64,000 bases of DNA, taken from contig CM082576.2 of assembly GCA_040954595.2 (NCBI GenBank), positions 3,100,001 through 3,164,000 of the forward strand, read 5' to 3'. Below the pieces are notes generated by a model. It saw only the letters and a program-made list of their open reading frames with translations, had not been told where the DNA came from and ran no database searches. Position numbers and translations under genes: made by a program. Every line of letters begins with the position of its first letter. Position 1 is the first letter of the stretch. Positions 23,695 through 35,556 of this stretch are shown here, in pieces. Origin of the DNA: Balanoglossus misakiensis. Lineage: Eukaryota > Hemichordata.

Positions 23695-26600
23695 TAGCCG
23701 TTGGTTACGCAGAGAGAGAAACTACAGCACTGATAACTACTGTGGAGGATGTTCAAATGCTTGATGCAGGAAATCTCTGTGTGTGTTGCGCGCACATCAA
23801 ATTCAGGACCCCTCCCTCGTGTACATAAATGTAGGATTACTATTGTACAGCAGTGAACAAAGGCCAACATCCACATTTGATCATATTAGTGACTGATATA
23901 TTGGTGGTGGTTTACAATGCAATGTCAAAATTATTGGGACCATCAGAGATGCAAGATGAACCTTCAAAGATGCTCGATGAGAAGTTGAAAAGTTGGGGAA
24001 AAAGATCAATTATTCCAGTGGACTATATAACTGGTTTAGAATGATCTTAACAGAGAACCATATTTCAAACATGGTTTAGTAGTACTAGAAGTAGACCTTT
24101 TTTGTTGTCTTTTTTCCATCACTGGGCATGGTGAAGATAAAATCGACACAACAATCGTGTGATAAGCTCTCATCAGAGATGTACTAGTATCTGTGTAAAA
24201 GACATGGATATTAAATAAAACACACAGCAGTAGTAATTCCATGACCATAACGAAAAATTTTGTCCATGCATACAGACTTTTTAAAAGTCTCTCTTTCTGC
24301 TCAGGGTTTCATTAACTATGCATTCCAACAATAACCTGTGCAGACTGATATGGTCACAGATCCAAGCTCAAAACTTAACAATGTCTGTTCAAATCAAACA
24401 AATAGTCCAACATTAGAAAATGTTCATTCAAGCAAAAAAAAATTTACAGTTACGTTTAAATTCATAGTTAGCCTTGGCAGTAATTGCTGATAAAGTTAGA
24501 TTTATCATGTATCAGAATATTTAATTTTTTTGTTTGTATCAAATTATCTGAAGTTACTTGACACCATTGGATTGTTTTCTGTTGTAAGTTACTGTTGTAT
24601 TCTGATAACATAAAAATAACATGACTATTGTCATATATGTTTTTTGCAGTTTTCTTTTTAAAAATCCTGCATGTTTTTGTGTCTGGCACAGTATTGAATA
24701 ACCTGCCTGTCCTCTTCTGCTTGTTTTCCTACTTTTGTCTCTTTTTTTCAAACTGTGATGTCTATAATTTTGTTCAGCTAGACTAGCAAACAGGTCAATG
24801 GCACCAATAAACATGGGCATCTATAAAGTTATATTTTACAGACCAAGTCTTTACTTAGCTCAAGTTTGGTATTACAGTTTCACCTATATTAATCACAAAT
24901 GTATTTGCGTGAAATTCATATTGCTAAAAAAAATTGGCTTTCTGGTATTGTTCGTGGAAGGTTTCCTAACTTCCATTTCACAGCCACACAAGACTTTGTT
25001 GTGGTGTTTTTGTTGAGATAACATTTGTACTAATTCACGTTTTTATAAGTATATGTGCAGATGTTGGCATTTTCTCATGCAGCTGGTAGGCTGATATACG
25101 TTTGTAATTGCAAATATAGAAAATGTTACATTACATACTGTGTGTATGTTACAATGTCAGTCTGTAAGATGTAGCTAGTGAAAGAAATATGTAAGTTTAT
25201 GTAGAAACTAGATTTATATATACAGGGTTCCACAGACATGATGGCTGGCAATACAAAATGTGCTGCAAATTCTATAGGACTTTTTTGTGATAAAGGCATG
25301 ACAGTTATGGGTTGCAGATTAGTGCCACAAGGGCGACAGGGTAACTAAATTTGAACAGCAGTCATAAAATAAAAAAATATCTATGCTAGTTTATCAAACA
25401 CACATATTAATTGATTATATGCATGTTCTGCATAGTCTGAAAGATTGAGTCCAATAAGATTTACATGTTGTTGTTTTTTTTGTAAAGTATGTCTGGTAGA
25501 AACCAGCATTCCGCATTATGTCTCAGCATTATTATATGTTTTCTGCAGATTTTTGCCTGATGTAATATTTACTCAAGTGGCATGAGTTGTTATTTGGAAA
25601 TTGCCGTTGTGCACATTATGAGTGTCAGTGAATATTCTGAGTGTCAGCATGTTGAATGTATCAGTACACAGTCCCTTCAAGGACTGCTCACTCAATACAG
25701 TACATACAATATGGTGTACAGTGTACGTGCAGGCCAAGGTCATATCATTTCATCATCAGAACACTTCAGTTGATGTACATATCATTGTGTTCTCAGGGGC
25801 TGTGTATGTTTACACAGGGCAGTCAGACCATATCTGCATCGTGGTTGGTACCCGCCCTGCGTTACGCAATAAAACATCAAGTGTTCAGCAGCGACCGACT
25901 AAATCAAATTCAGAAATCCATCACTGATTAAATTAACATGTCCGTTTTATGATATACATCTGTAGGTACCTATGTGCCATACAGAATGTTTCTACAGGCA
26001 ACAATCATCCAGTCTAGTGAAGTAGTTGAACGTAGAATATTTTACTACCTTAGAATTCCTGACTGAATGTGTTTACTTTTGTAGTGTATTTTTCACGTTA
26101 TCGTTTTATTATTGTTTTATCTCATTTGGCTAGCGTAGATATGATTGCAACTCATGAACATGCATGCTCATAAAAGTGACACCCCAGTCTTCCATACATG
26201 TGCCAGATGTGTCAATATGCTGAATTTTCAGCTTCTATGTATTGGCCAATCCAGGGGTCAGATGAATATAAATTTGTCATCTGGTAGAAGTCAGTGCATG
26301 ACCATGCCCAGACATGTCTCTCTGCTGGTGGCATGATTGCCATGGTCATGTCACAACTACTAGTATTCTTCATTAGTAAAGGAAGTATACTGTATGAAGT
26401 AGTGATAGCGCCTAATTAGCAATAGAGCAGAATGCTTGTGAGCACTGAGATCACAGCCTATACTAGTAGTTGAAATGGAATGTTTTTCCTGCCAGTTACA
26501 GATCACTTATTTTATGAAATTTATGTCTTCAATCTGTCATAATTTCCTGAAATATCCAGAGTAATGCAAGTTAAATGAACACAGGGCCAAATTTCGTTAC

Positions 26601-27920
26601 ATTGTACTTTTTGTACTCTTTTGAAAATCTGAAATTTTGTATCAAGGCAATGTATAATTTAAATTACCATTGCCGCCTTTTGAGGACCCAAATCGATTTG
26701 TGCAGCTCGGGTCACTTTTCAGGGTGCCTAATATTGGGTTATCACTTTTATCAGCTGTGACTGTGGTATCACCACATGTTGTTTTTTGTGGCTCGGTTTG
26801 TCTGGTGACGTGAAAGGATAGAGAGACTCTTCTCCTAGGTTTTAATACATCAGTCATTTTTGCTTCCATGTGAACAGCAATCTCTTGGATACTGGTTCTG
26901 CTTACTACCTTTTCTCACTCTATGTGGGTCCATGTAGCATGAAAACTACTCCCATAAAAAAAAATCGCCCCAAATCCCAGCAGGGGCAGCTTATTACTTG
27001 CTGAGATCTAGACTGAATAACTTTGCTACAAAGGGGTATATAACCAAATTACCAGTAATATCAATCCAGAGAAACTTTGTCCCTTCAGAGATGTCACTTA
27101 TAGGTTTATCAGTTTTATTATGAAATATATTGAGTAGATTATGTTTTATAAAATTAATGTATATAGATTGAGTGTATACTGATATATAATTTACTGTAGC
27201 TGATATACCCAATTGTCATTTACCCTGTAAAGTGTCTATATAAACAAGCAATAAATAACATCTAAAATGAAGTGTTGTTTTGTGTGTGTGTTTCTTTTCT
27301 CCTTGAAACCAACAGCTTGATGCAGCAAATACCTATAGTGGACATCAACTGTTTTAAGACCTACGTATAGCCACATAAAACCTGACATCAAACACACTGT
27401 ATGGATATACCAAAGGCTTTGGGTCGATGGAATTCAACAGTGTAGGCTAATTCAGTTGCATTGGTTTTAGAAGTGTGTTACATTTTGGCTGCTAGTGACA
27501 GGTAGAGAAATGCCCGAAAATCGGCAGAACTGGGATGGCTACCTTTGCCAATTAGGGTACACATGAAATTCTGTTATTTTCGCATTAGAGAATCAAACTG
27601 TACTTGGTGACTTCCTGGTTTCCGGTTTAGGTAAACGTGTGTTTGAGTCCCACTTGAAAGTTGAATAACATTTATACAATGGTAACATTTGTACATGGAG
27701 ATATACCAGCATGTCCATATACACTGTAGTTGCATCAGACCCTTGACTGGCCAGGGGACATTCGTATGACAAATAGCGCCCCCAACGCCCAGTAGCAGGT
27801 TAAGTCAACTCACTCCAAATATAATAAATTTTGCTTGATTTACATAAAATATACCACTGCGTTCATTTCATTATTGTACCAGATAGTTGGAAGACATAAA
27901 ACTCAGGGAGCGGACTAGAC
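23695..27920. other. Region between convergent transporter and hydrolase genes; transporter 3' UTR
   Basis: No exon was supported in 4.2 kb of AT-rich DNA. AATAAA hexamers on the plus strand at 24214-24219 and 27250-27255 could end transporter transcripts of different length. No canonical hexamer for the hydrolase was found just left of its stop. Confidence 0.45.
24214..24219 (+). terminator. Candidate poly(A) signal of the nucleoside transporter
   Basis: AATAAA about 520 nt after the stop. A distal copy at 27250-27255 would give a 3' UTR of about 3.5 kb. Confidence 0.4.
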
Positions 27921-30900
27921 CTAGTATCGATAGTGCTCTGGTTTGAATGGTCCGTCCCTTGGTATACCCAGATACTTGGCCTGGTCTTCTGTCAATCTTG
28001 TTAACTTGATGCCCAGCTTTTCATGATGGCTGGCCGCTACTTCCTCGTCAAGCTGTACATGAAAAAATGTAAAATGGCATCAGTGGAAATTCTGCATTTC
28101 TGAGCACATTTGGAATATAGCGTTCCACAGTAAACTTAAAAGAACCGTACAATGTAACAAACACATCCTCTATACCAACCTTCTTGCGGAGCTCGTGCAT
28201 CCCGACAGAATACCCTCCCTTCTTTGTGTAGAGTTCAATTTGCGCCAGGACTTGAGTGGAGAACACATTGGACATGACGAAGCTGGGGCAGCCACTGGCG
28301 CACACAAGGTTGACCGGAGATCCTGCACCCAGCAGCACTATGTGTCGTCCATTGGCCAGAGTGTACCTCACCACCTGTGAGATCACAACCGATGGTTATA
28401 CCTTCAACGGCAGTGCAGTTTCTGCGTGTTCGCCACGTGTGATTTGATTCCCACAGTAAGTTCATTGACAGGAAGTGCATGGTTATCAGCTTTTATGGTA
28501 CACAGGAACTAGCCAGTACCACTCATTGCCACAGCTCCAATACTCACCCCAGTCTTGATGGTTTCTGCGTTTGCATTCGCGTCTAACCAACAGCAGTCAA
28601 TTTCACTATCAAAGTGGCCCATGTTACACACTATAGCATCTTCCTTCATCTGCAGGAAGTGTTCTGAAGTGATCACACGCTTGCTGCCGGTGGCTGTCAC
28701 AAATATTCTCCCTTTCTTGCTGGCTTCATCCAAAGTCTTCACTTCATAGCCTAATAAGATTATCAATGAACATTCAAAGGCAAAAACAGCTATGCTTAGA
28801 GGAACAGAATAGTCACCTTTGGGAAAAAATTAAAGGAATACAAAAATCTATGTGTACAATACGACAATTCCAGGAAATAGCAAGTGTGTGGGAGACCAGA
28901 ACAAAGGACAATCTGACAGATTTTAGTGAAGCAATCACACAATGTACAAGCAGGGACCCACTATGCACTAGGAATTTGACATGACAACGGTTGAATGCTA
29001 TAGTTGAATACCTTCCATAGCTGCTTGCAAGGCATTGATTGGATCAACTTCAGTGACGATCACACGAGATCCAAAGTGAGAGAATGCCGCTGCACACCCT
29101 TTGCCAGCGTCACCAAAACCAACCACCACTACGACCTGAAAGATGCCAGTTTGATCTCGAGGTAATCACTCAGGCCTGGCTCTTTTAGCAAATACTATAT
29201 TACAATATCACAAGCAGTTACACAGTCAAACCAGTGTGTTAATAATGGCCACCTCTATACAGTGAAGGCATGTCTGTAGTGGCCACCCTGTTACAGTCCC
29301 TGTGCAATTTACATGTACATTAACCAACCTGTCTATAAAAGCCAACCGTCTCAGATAAAGGCCAGTTTAGGAAAGTCTCTTGACTTGCCGCTATAGACAG
29401 GTTGGACAGCTGTCCTTATAGATAATGAAATATTTACATCAATCAAAGTCCTCACTCACTTTGCCAGCCAACATGACATCAGTTGCCCTTCTGACAGCAT
29501 CCACAACAGACTCTCTACACCCATAGAGATTTTCAAACTTTCCTTTGATGACCGAAGAATTGACGCTGATGACAGGGACCTTCAACTTTCCATCTGCCAT
29601 CAGTTTCTTGACGACCAACTCGCCGCTTGCCGTCTCTTCAGAAATTCCAAACACTCCTGAAACGAAGAAAACTCGTCAACATCTCAAAATAACATTGTCT
29701 TGAGTTGCCGACTAACTAGTAACTGTCTGACCAATGGACTGACTGACTGACTGAACAACTGAATGACTGCAAACTAAAGGTTGAACACATTCCCTAGCAA
29801 GAGAGAATAAAAGTTTCTACACTGTACAGTACCTGACAAGTACTGTGGATATTTGGTGTGGACAAGCTGAGTTAAATTCCCTCCGTCATCCATTATCATG
29901 TTGAGAGGCTGACCGTCGGGGAAGACCAGGGTTTGTTCCAAGCACCACACAAACTCCTCGTCCGTCTCCCCTTTCCAAGCATAGATACTGATCCCAGATT
30001 TCACCAAAGCCGCTGCTACATTGTCCTGCGTTGAGAAATTGTTACTGCTACACCACTGGACCTAAATGAGGATGAAATCAGGAGAATAATGTAATGCTGT
30101 CTGTGTTGTGGAATAAATCACGTTTTTTAAAAGGACAAAGTCTCTCTCTTGCTGCCATTTTCCCATTAAGTATGTTTGATACAAGACACCATTGATGTTA
30201 AGTACATGTGAATACATGTATATAGTGAATCAACATTCAACCACAAACAACTTCCATCCTGCACATAGATGTGAGAGTAAAAATCTTGCCAAAATGAATA
30301 AATGGTAAACACTGATTATTCATTTTTGGCAACTTTAGATTATTCATTTCTTGCCGAAAATAATTTTTCATTTACTCATTAAATTCGGGGGGGGGGGGGG
30401 GGGGACAAAATTGTCTTAAAATTAAGACTTTCAAAATGGCCGCCAAATTTGAGGTTCAAAATGGCCGCCTATATCTGTGCTTAGTCTATGGCATTCAAAA
30501 TGGCCGCCAAATTTAGTGACTTTGAAAGTCTCTATGGTAAACATTATGTAGAAATTTTACTCATAGTTCAACCACACACACCTTCCATCCCACTTGTAGA
30601 CGCGAGAGCAAAATGAATATTCGGTGTTTACCATTTATTCATTTTGGCGGGATTTTTACTCTCATATCCTACAAACGTGATGGTTGAATGTTGATTCACT
30701 ATATATCCACATGTGCATTAGCATAGACAGTGTAGTGAATCAAACATAATAAATGGGAAAAGAAGAGTGAGAGAGAGACTTTGTCCCTTTAAGTAGGTTT
30801 TTTAACAGGTAGGGGTGCATTAAATGTATATATGTACAGTAAAATACTGTACATATATACAGATTTCAGTGTAAGTATGCACATAGTGACATACACATAC

Positions 30901-31173
30901 AAGTTTCATACAATTTCAGATGCCAAGGAAAGAAATTAAATGGTGTTTTACCGCAGCTCCAAGTTCCATCAGAGTTTCAACGATTACAGCCGTTTCCTTG
31001 GTAACATGTAAACAGCCTGCAATTCGAGCTCCGGACAAAGGCTTGGTGGTTGCATATTTCGCCCTGAGACTCATAAGTCCAGGCATTTCGCCTTCTGCCA
31101 GTGTGATGGCAGTGCGACCTGAGGTGGCCAGGTCTGCATCAGCGATTTTGTACGGTAGCTTTCCACCTGACAT
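27921..31173 (-). CDS. S-adenosylhomocysteine hydrolase (adenosylhomocysteinase) homologue, 433 aa, divergent active site
   Basis: Seven exons: 31173-30952, 30061-29833, 29656-29460, 29135-29012, 28750-28548, 28374-28180, 28052-27921. The 1302 nt close in frame, and the length nearly equals the usual 432 aa. The enzyme splits S-adenosylhomocysteine into adenosine and homocysteine with bound NAD. Conserved parts: H56, T58 and E60 (CLHVTKE), D133, SEET with E158, K188, N193 and C197, NAD-binding GFGDAGKG (222-229), TEVDP, the GHFD gate and the C-terminal K427 and Y431 that reach into a neighbouring subunit. Unusual residues: E192 where Asp is standard, S352 and C354 where the adenosine pocket has Met and His (usual GHPSFVMS reads GCPSFVMS), V349 for Gly, and GAGSP for AEGRL. 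An in-frame stop lies upstream of ATG 31173 with no other ATG. Intron 1 carries a foldback element. It could be a specialised paralogue; a second, standard copy would then exist elsewhere. Confidence 0.93.
29215..29425. repeat. Dispersed repeat fragment with imperfect GGCCA/CTGTCTATA motifs
   Basis: Within the intron between hydrolase exons 3 and 4, short motifs such as TGGCCACC, CTGTCTATA and their inverses (TATAGACAGG) recur over about 200 bp. The stretch looks like a degraded short interspersed or tandem repeat. The family was not identified. Confidence 0.35.
30127..30792. mobile_element. TTAA-flanked foldback MITE, copy 2, in hydrolase intron 1
   Basis: A 666-bp element with the same outer ends as the copy at 16783-17048: AGGACAAAGTCTCTCTC on the left, GAGACTTTGTCCCT on the right, and TTAA at 30127-30130 and 30789-30792. 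Both arms include the GCCAAAATGAATAAATGG / CCATTTATTCATTTTGGC blocks. The centre is longer than in copy 1. It holds an 18-base G tract (30387-30404) and three copies of TTCAAAATGGCCGCC, so it appears to carry an internal insertion or to be a longer family member. Confidence 0.75.
30387..30404. repeat. Poly-G tract (18 G)
   Basis: Eighteen consecutive G in the centre of the second foldback element. It is the longest of many G or C runs in the window, and its exact length could be affected by sequencing. Confidence 0.85.
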
Positions 31174-32247
31174 TCTGGTTGACTTTGGCACTTTTGTAAC
31201 GTCGCTGGCAGTATTTAATTCGGTTCACTAATGTTACAGTGATCTTTTTGAGAACTGAGCAGGCTGTAGATTCTGTTCTCTCCTGTAGAAATAACAAAAC
31301 TTATCTGTTAACAAAAGGCTTTTTATTGTCTGTGTTGGACAGATTACAACATGTCTGCCAATTTACAAATACATGTATTGAAATTGCATAAAATACTACA
31401 CCAGCTTCTGTGGGGGATATGCGACCCATTTATTTTTGTCATTACTGTCTTATGACATTTGCTGGATATCGTTTTTTTTTCCGAAAATCTTCAGACCCCC
31501 CCCCCCCCCAGGATATCAAATGGTCCATCCCTAATATAAGGTCAAATATGTACGTCATATTCTGATGCACTGTCTATGTCTATGGTCTGACGGCAATCTA
31601 CACACCCGCACCTATAGACTAGTTTTAGGTAGCCCCAGGTAGGCACCCCCATGTCCCTGGAGGGCCACTATACCTATCCGAGGTAGAAAATGCTTGTCTG
31701 GCATTTGTGATACCCACGATTACCGAAATATTTCCTCGTTTGAAACGCGTTGCTCTTGATTGCTCACCTGCTAAACAACAGGGCCGCGTCCGTCCCCACG
31801 CATGTATCGAAAGGGTCAGGGGTCGTGTTCAGGTCATGAGCATGAGGTGAGGTCGATGGTCACGCGTGTGACTACAGATGCTCGCATTCGCAAGACGTCT
31901 TCTGCCAGTACCACCTAGGTTTGATCTTCCTTTTCACACTTTAATGTCAACTGCCGGTTTCGGAAGACGGCCCAACTACCGATAACCGCGGTGCGGCGCA
32001 TACGACGGTGCCTTTGCTCTTATGACGCGTGCCCTCAACGTTGAACATTTTACACCAGTCAAGCTCCCAGACCTCGTCGCTTCTCTAGTGCGCCACCACT
32101 GGCTGTATGACTAGGCGAGGATCGAAGCATAAGATAACTCGTCGCTCTTGTGGCGCACATCTCACTGACGAAGCGACGAGGTCTGGAATCAAGACCAGAG
32201 AGATGTATACCAGACTCGGAGAGACTTGAAGTCGCTTGTTTTCTGGG
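31174..32247. other. Region between hydrolase 5' end and sulfotransferase 3' end
   Basis: Both genes are on the minus strand. This 1.1 kb should contain the hydrolase leader and promoter. A possible leader acceptor (TTTCTACAG) sits near 31285. A C tract lies at about 31497-31509 and an inverted repeat at 32067-32186. No coding exon was supported. Confidence 0.45.
32067..32186. repeat. Inverted repeat with 17-bp perfect outer arms
   Basis: CCAGACCTCGTCGCTTC at 32067-32083 is matched by its exact inverse at 32170-32186. The inner flanks also pair partly through TGCGCCAC. It may be a small foldback element or a strong cruciform just upstream of the hydrolase gene. Confidence 0.6.
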
Positions 32248-32253
32248 TTTATT
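32248..32253 (-). terminator. Candidate poly(A) signal of the sulfotransferase gene
   Basis: AATAAA on the minus strand about 235 nt after the stop codon at 32489-32487. Confidence 0.55.
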
Positions 32254-32486
32254 GAATACTACCCAAATCGCCCTATAATAAAATCAGCGGTGACGTAACG
32301 TGACACTTCTTGTTCCAAAATCCCTTTGTATAACCACCTCTACTTTCTGTGCGAGCTGACAGAGAGTATAAAACACAACCCATGCAACCGTACGGCGACA
32401 GTCCACCACAAATCTAAATATTCTAGCTTTGAACCACCCGTCCGTGTTATCAGTTCTTTGACTGCTATCGTTGGCTGTATCTGCTG

Positions 32487-35400
32487 TTATAGTTCAAATT
32501 CTGCTCCAAAGTCACTTTCCTTGGTCCATTCTTGATAAACTTCGTCAAACATATCGTTATCTGCCACAGTAAAGACCGATTTCCATCCGCCGACCTTACC
32601 TACAGGTATCAAATACATGTATAGCTGGTGAATACAGACACAAAGTCAGATTTTTTTAACGATTAGGTAAATAAACTTGTTCGTTTTCAATTCTGGATGT
32701 TTTTTCGGATTTGCACGCCAAACTTTCCGTCCCCCCCCCCAGCGATTGTGACGTGGGGCTACTACCATCATTTTCGCACATACGCCGTACGTACGACGTC
32801 AGACACGTACCTTTGCGCACGAAGGGCGATGCCTGTGTCGGATCTACTTTCAGAACATTGACGCAGTAATCACTCTTCGTCGCCACTGGATTTTTCTTCA
32901 TGCTTTCGAAAGTGCAGTTGCTGGCTATTCGCTCGACGGCACTGTCGTTCAGCTTCACTTCCAGAAATTCTGCCAGTTTACGGACACTTCCTGGCAGGTC
33001 CTGTCGTATACAAACACAGACGGATCAGAAAGTAAAGGGGTTGCACTCAATATTATCTTCAAAATCATCGCGAAATTTCTACCACGAAGTTCTGTGGTCG
33101 CTGTGGCTTTTCTTCTCCTCTGTTGGACTATGTACATGTAGTCCTAATGAAAAGTTTAATGCAAATCACAGTACACGACGTTCATTGACGTGCACAGCCA
33201 AAAGAAACATGGTTAACTTCCCATTCTATACTTTCTGAAGTACATTCATAAATTTTAAGCGATACACCAAGTGACTTAAAATTGTTTGCAATTTATGAAC
33301 GTGTACAGCGAGAGAGGCGCGTTTGCCAGCAGACCATTTTCCGAACCCTACGAGATCCTGCGAGATTTCGTGTAGCCAGGCAGTAACTCAGACCGCCAGC
33401 TTTTACATCCATTTTAGCGTACACCGACCCTTTTCATTTCTTCAAAGGTAATGAAGAACACGTTCGCTTCATGTCGCCGTTCCCACCAAGGCAGGACGTG
33501 ATCTTTCCAAGTAGTACCATCATCTGGAATTGAAAGAGAAAGCAACGACGGATTTTACCCGGTAAATAGCGGCGGCGGTTGCGTCTTTGAGTGGCGTGAC
33601 AGACATAACGTGTTAGAATAGCGTTCATGGTCGAGGTGGTGACTGTGATTTCAACGTAAAGCAACTAGTAACCGGATGGATATGAACCAGTTACTGTCAG
33701 CTTAGGCCTATATCATTATAAGATAACATCCTCAGAGTAAATTGAAGGTAAACGTGCAACGTAAACAGTTGAAGAAATTAAATACGTTTCCGGATTGTTT
33801 TTAGTTGACCAATACAAAGTAGTTACACAAGACAAAATTACAGAAAGAAAAGCGAAAGTTATGAAGCCAATTTCCCTATAGCTATACTCCCAACATTTTT
33901 GAGGGGTGGCAATCAAACTTACAGTGGATAATCTGAGCTCCATTCTTAGCGTTCAGGAAGTCAGGCAGGAACTCACTAAAACTATCGTAGGACTTCTTGT
34001 CGAACGCCGGTAGTTCTTTCTGAGCGAAGTGAAAGGTGGAAACGGCAACATCTTTCGGATTTCTGGCAACATACACCACCTGCAGTACAGTAATGGACGA
34101 TATCAGATGATATTGGGGCACAAGAATAGCAAGACTTATCTAAGCTAAAGTCCTTATTCATGGTTATTTGGCAATACGGTCCACTGCGGGCGTCATGCCA
34201 AACGTCACTTTTGCGAGGGCGGGGACACACCACGCAGAAACGAGGTGTGTTTCGCCGCGAAATTATCTGAATCCAAATCGACCGATTGCTGCTTTATACC
34301 TTCGGTTTCTTCTCTGACAGTTGCTTCGGTAAAAAGTCGGTTCGCATATGCGACGTAAGGATCCTCGGGGACGGCAAGGTGTTCAAATCGAACCCCTTAG
34401 GCACGCCGAAGTTACGGAGGATCTTGTCCATGTTCGGGTCCGAGTCGTTGGCGAGAACGAACTCAAAGTAGGGCGCCCTCAAGTCCGGCGCGACAGCGTT
34501 GACGGCGTCGATGTCTCCTCCGTTTAACACCAATGGAATAACTTCTTTCATCCAAGTTGTGCCTGCATTTTGTAAGCAAAGACGGTAGAAAGTAAACGGC
34601 GTGTTTTTAAAATCCTTCCAACTAAAAGTCTTTGATGCTTGGAGAAGTCTAAGCGCTGTCTTTATTCTTCCGCATGTATAAGCCCGCGGCAATACACGTA
34701 CTGTTTGCTATGTTTTCAAACAATGGATGTACTCCCGAACAAGATGATACTGCTGTAGTATACTAGTAGTAAATGTTCAACTGCATATGCTGTAGAAGCC
34801 TAATTGGGTCGGGATGCAATGACCTTTCCAAATGCGGTCGTCATGCATGCATGCACGCACAGGCGCTTGTATAGATGCTATTTCAGTTTTTTATTAATAA
34901 ATGTGTCAGTATATAGGGTATAGGCCTAGGCCCGAACATAGCGTGAGCGCTCGTTTGACGCAAATTCGGGACATCGTATAAGCTACTGATTTATCGTTTT
35001 TAGTCACTTTACAATTAATAAAAAACTGAAATAGCATCTATACAAGCGCCTGTGCATGCACGCAAGTACAATGGGCTTGAGCAATACCATGTTCGAATCG
35101 TATATAGCAATTACAGAACTGGTGAATAGAGTAGCTCCATGGTCCACCGTACAGACCCTGTCGAAATTTTTCGTGGAGTGGAAATAAAGCTATGACTCGC
35201 AAGAATGGGATGAGAGTATATGTCGCGCGTGCAACTAGCATGGCGGAAAACACGCGCTCGCTGCGGAGCGTGTACATGTAGATGACTACCCGGTCTTTAT
35301 TGACCATGATATACATCGCAGTGACGATGACCACAAACTGTGTGGGTAGAATGACGTCACACAGCAGTTCGGGGGGGGGGGGGGGAGTCTACAGAATGAC

Positions 35401-35556
35401 CAAATTCTCTGTTAGTGATAAACTTATTAAAGGGGTATACATACCCGATTTGGGGAACGTGAGAATGAATATGTCGTCTGCCCGAACCTCAAAGCTCCTC
35501 ATCTTGTTCACATCGAGGGTTATCCCGGAGTTTTCGCTAGTTTCGGCGTCGACCAT
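32487..35556 (-). CDS. Cytosolic sulfotransferase, SULT1-like (309 aa)
   Basis: Six exons: 35556-35445, 34562-34300, 34079-33923, 33523-33429, 33000-32811, 32599-32487. The 930 nt close in frame. SULTs transfer sulfate from PAPS to hydroxyl or amine groups of hormones and xenobiotics. Seen here: the 5'-phosphosulfate loop TFPKSGTTW (33-41), TSHMRTDFLP with the catalytic His109, the 3'-phosphate motif YVARNPKDVAVSTFHF starting near 128, the KDHVLPWWE segment usual after the third exon, MKKNP near 244-248, and RKG (271-273) that closes over PAPS. The normally conserved Asp of RKGxxGDWK is Gly here (RKGKVGGWK). Donor 34299 and the small fifth intron follow standard SULT boundaries. The donor after exon 4 (GTCGGT) is weak but keeps frame and family alignment. 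The acceptor substrate is unknown. A hAT-type MITE lies in intron 1. Confidence 0.93.
34850..35062. mobile_element. hAT-type MITE (197 bp) with 8-bp target duplication, in sulfotransferase intron 1
   Basis: The element at 34858-35054 has perfect 41-bp terminal inverted repeats (34858-34898 and 35014-35054) starting CACAGGCGCTTG. It is bounded by the direct repeat CATGCACG at 34850-34857 and 35055-35062. An 8-bp duplication is characteristic of hAT superfamily transposases. The 115-bp interior has no coding capacity, so the element is non-autonomous. Perfect arms and an intact duplication indicate a recent insertion. Confidence 0.85.
35369..35386. repeat. Poly-G tract
   Basis: About 17 consecutive G just downstream, in transcript sense, of sulfotransferase exon 1. 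Similar G or C runs of nine or more occur near 1780, 31500, 32735, 37450, 41277, 47342, 58800, 60465 and 61870. Confidence 0.8.

Noticed and set aside
27060-27090. Possible third copy of the TTAA foldback element end (CTTTGTCCCTT)
   Set aside because: Only about a dozen bases match, there is no opposite arm and no TTAA at the end.
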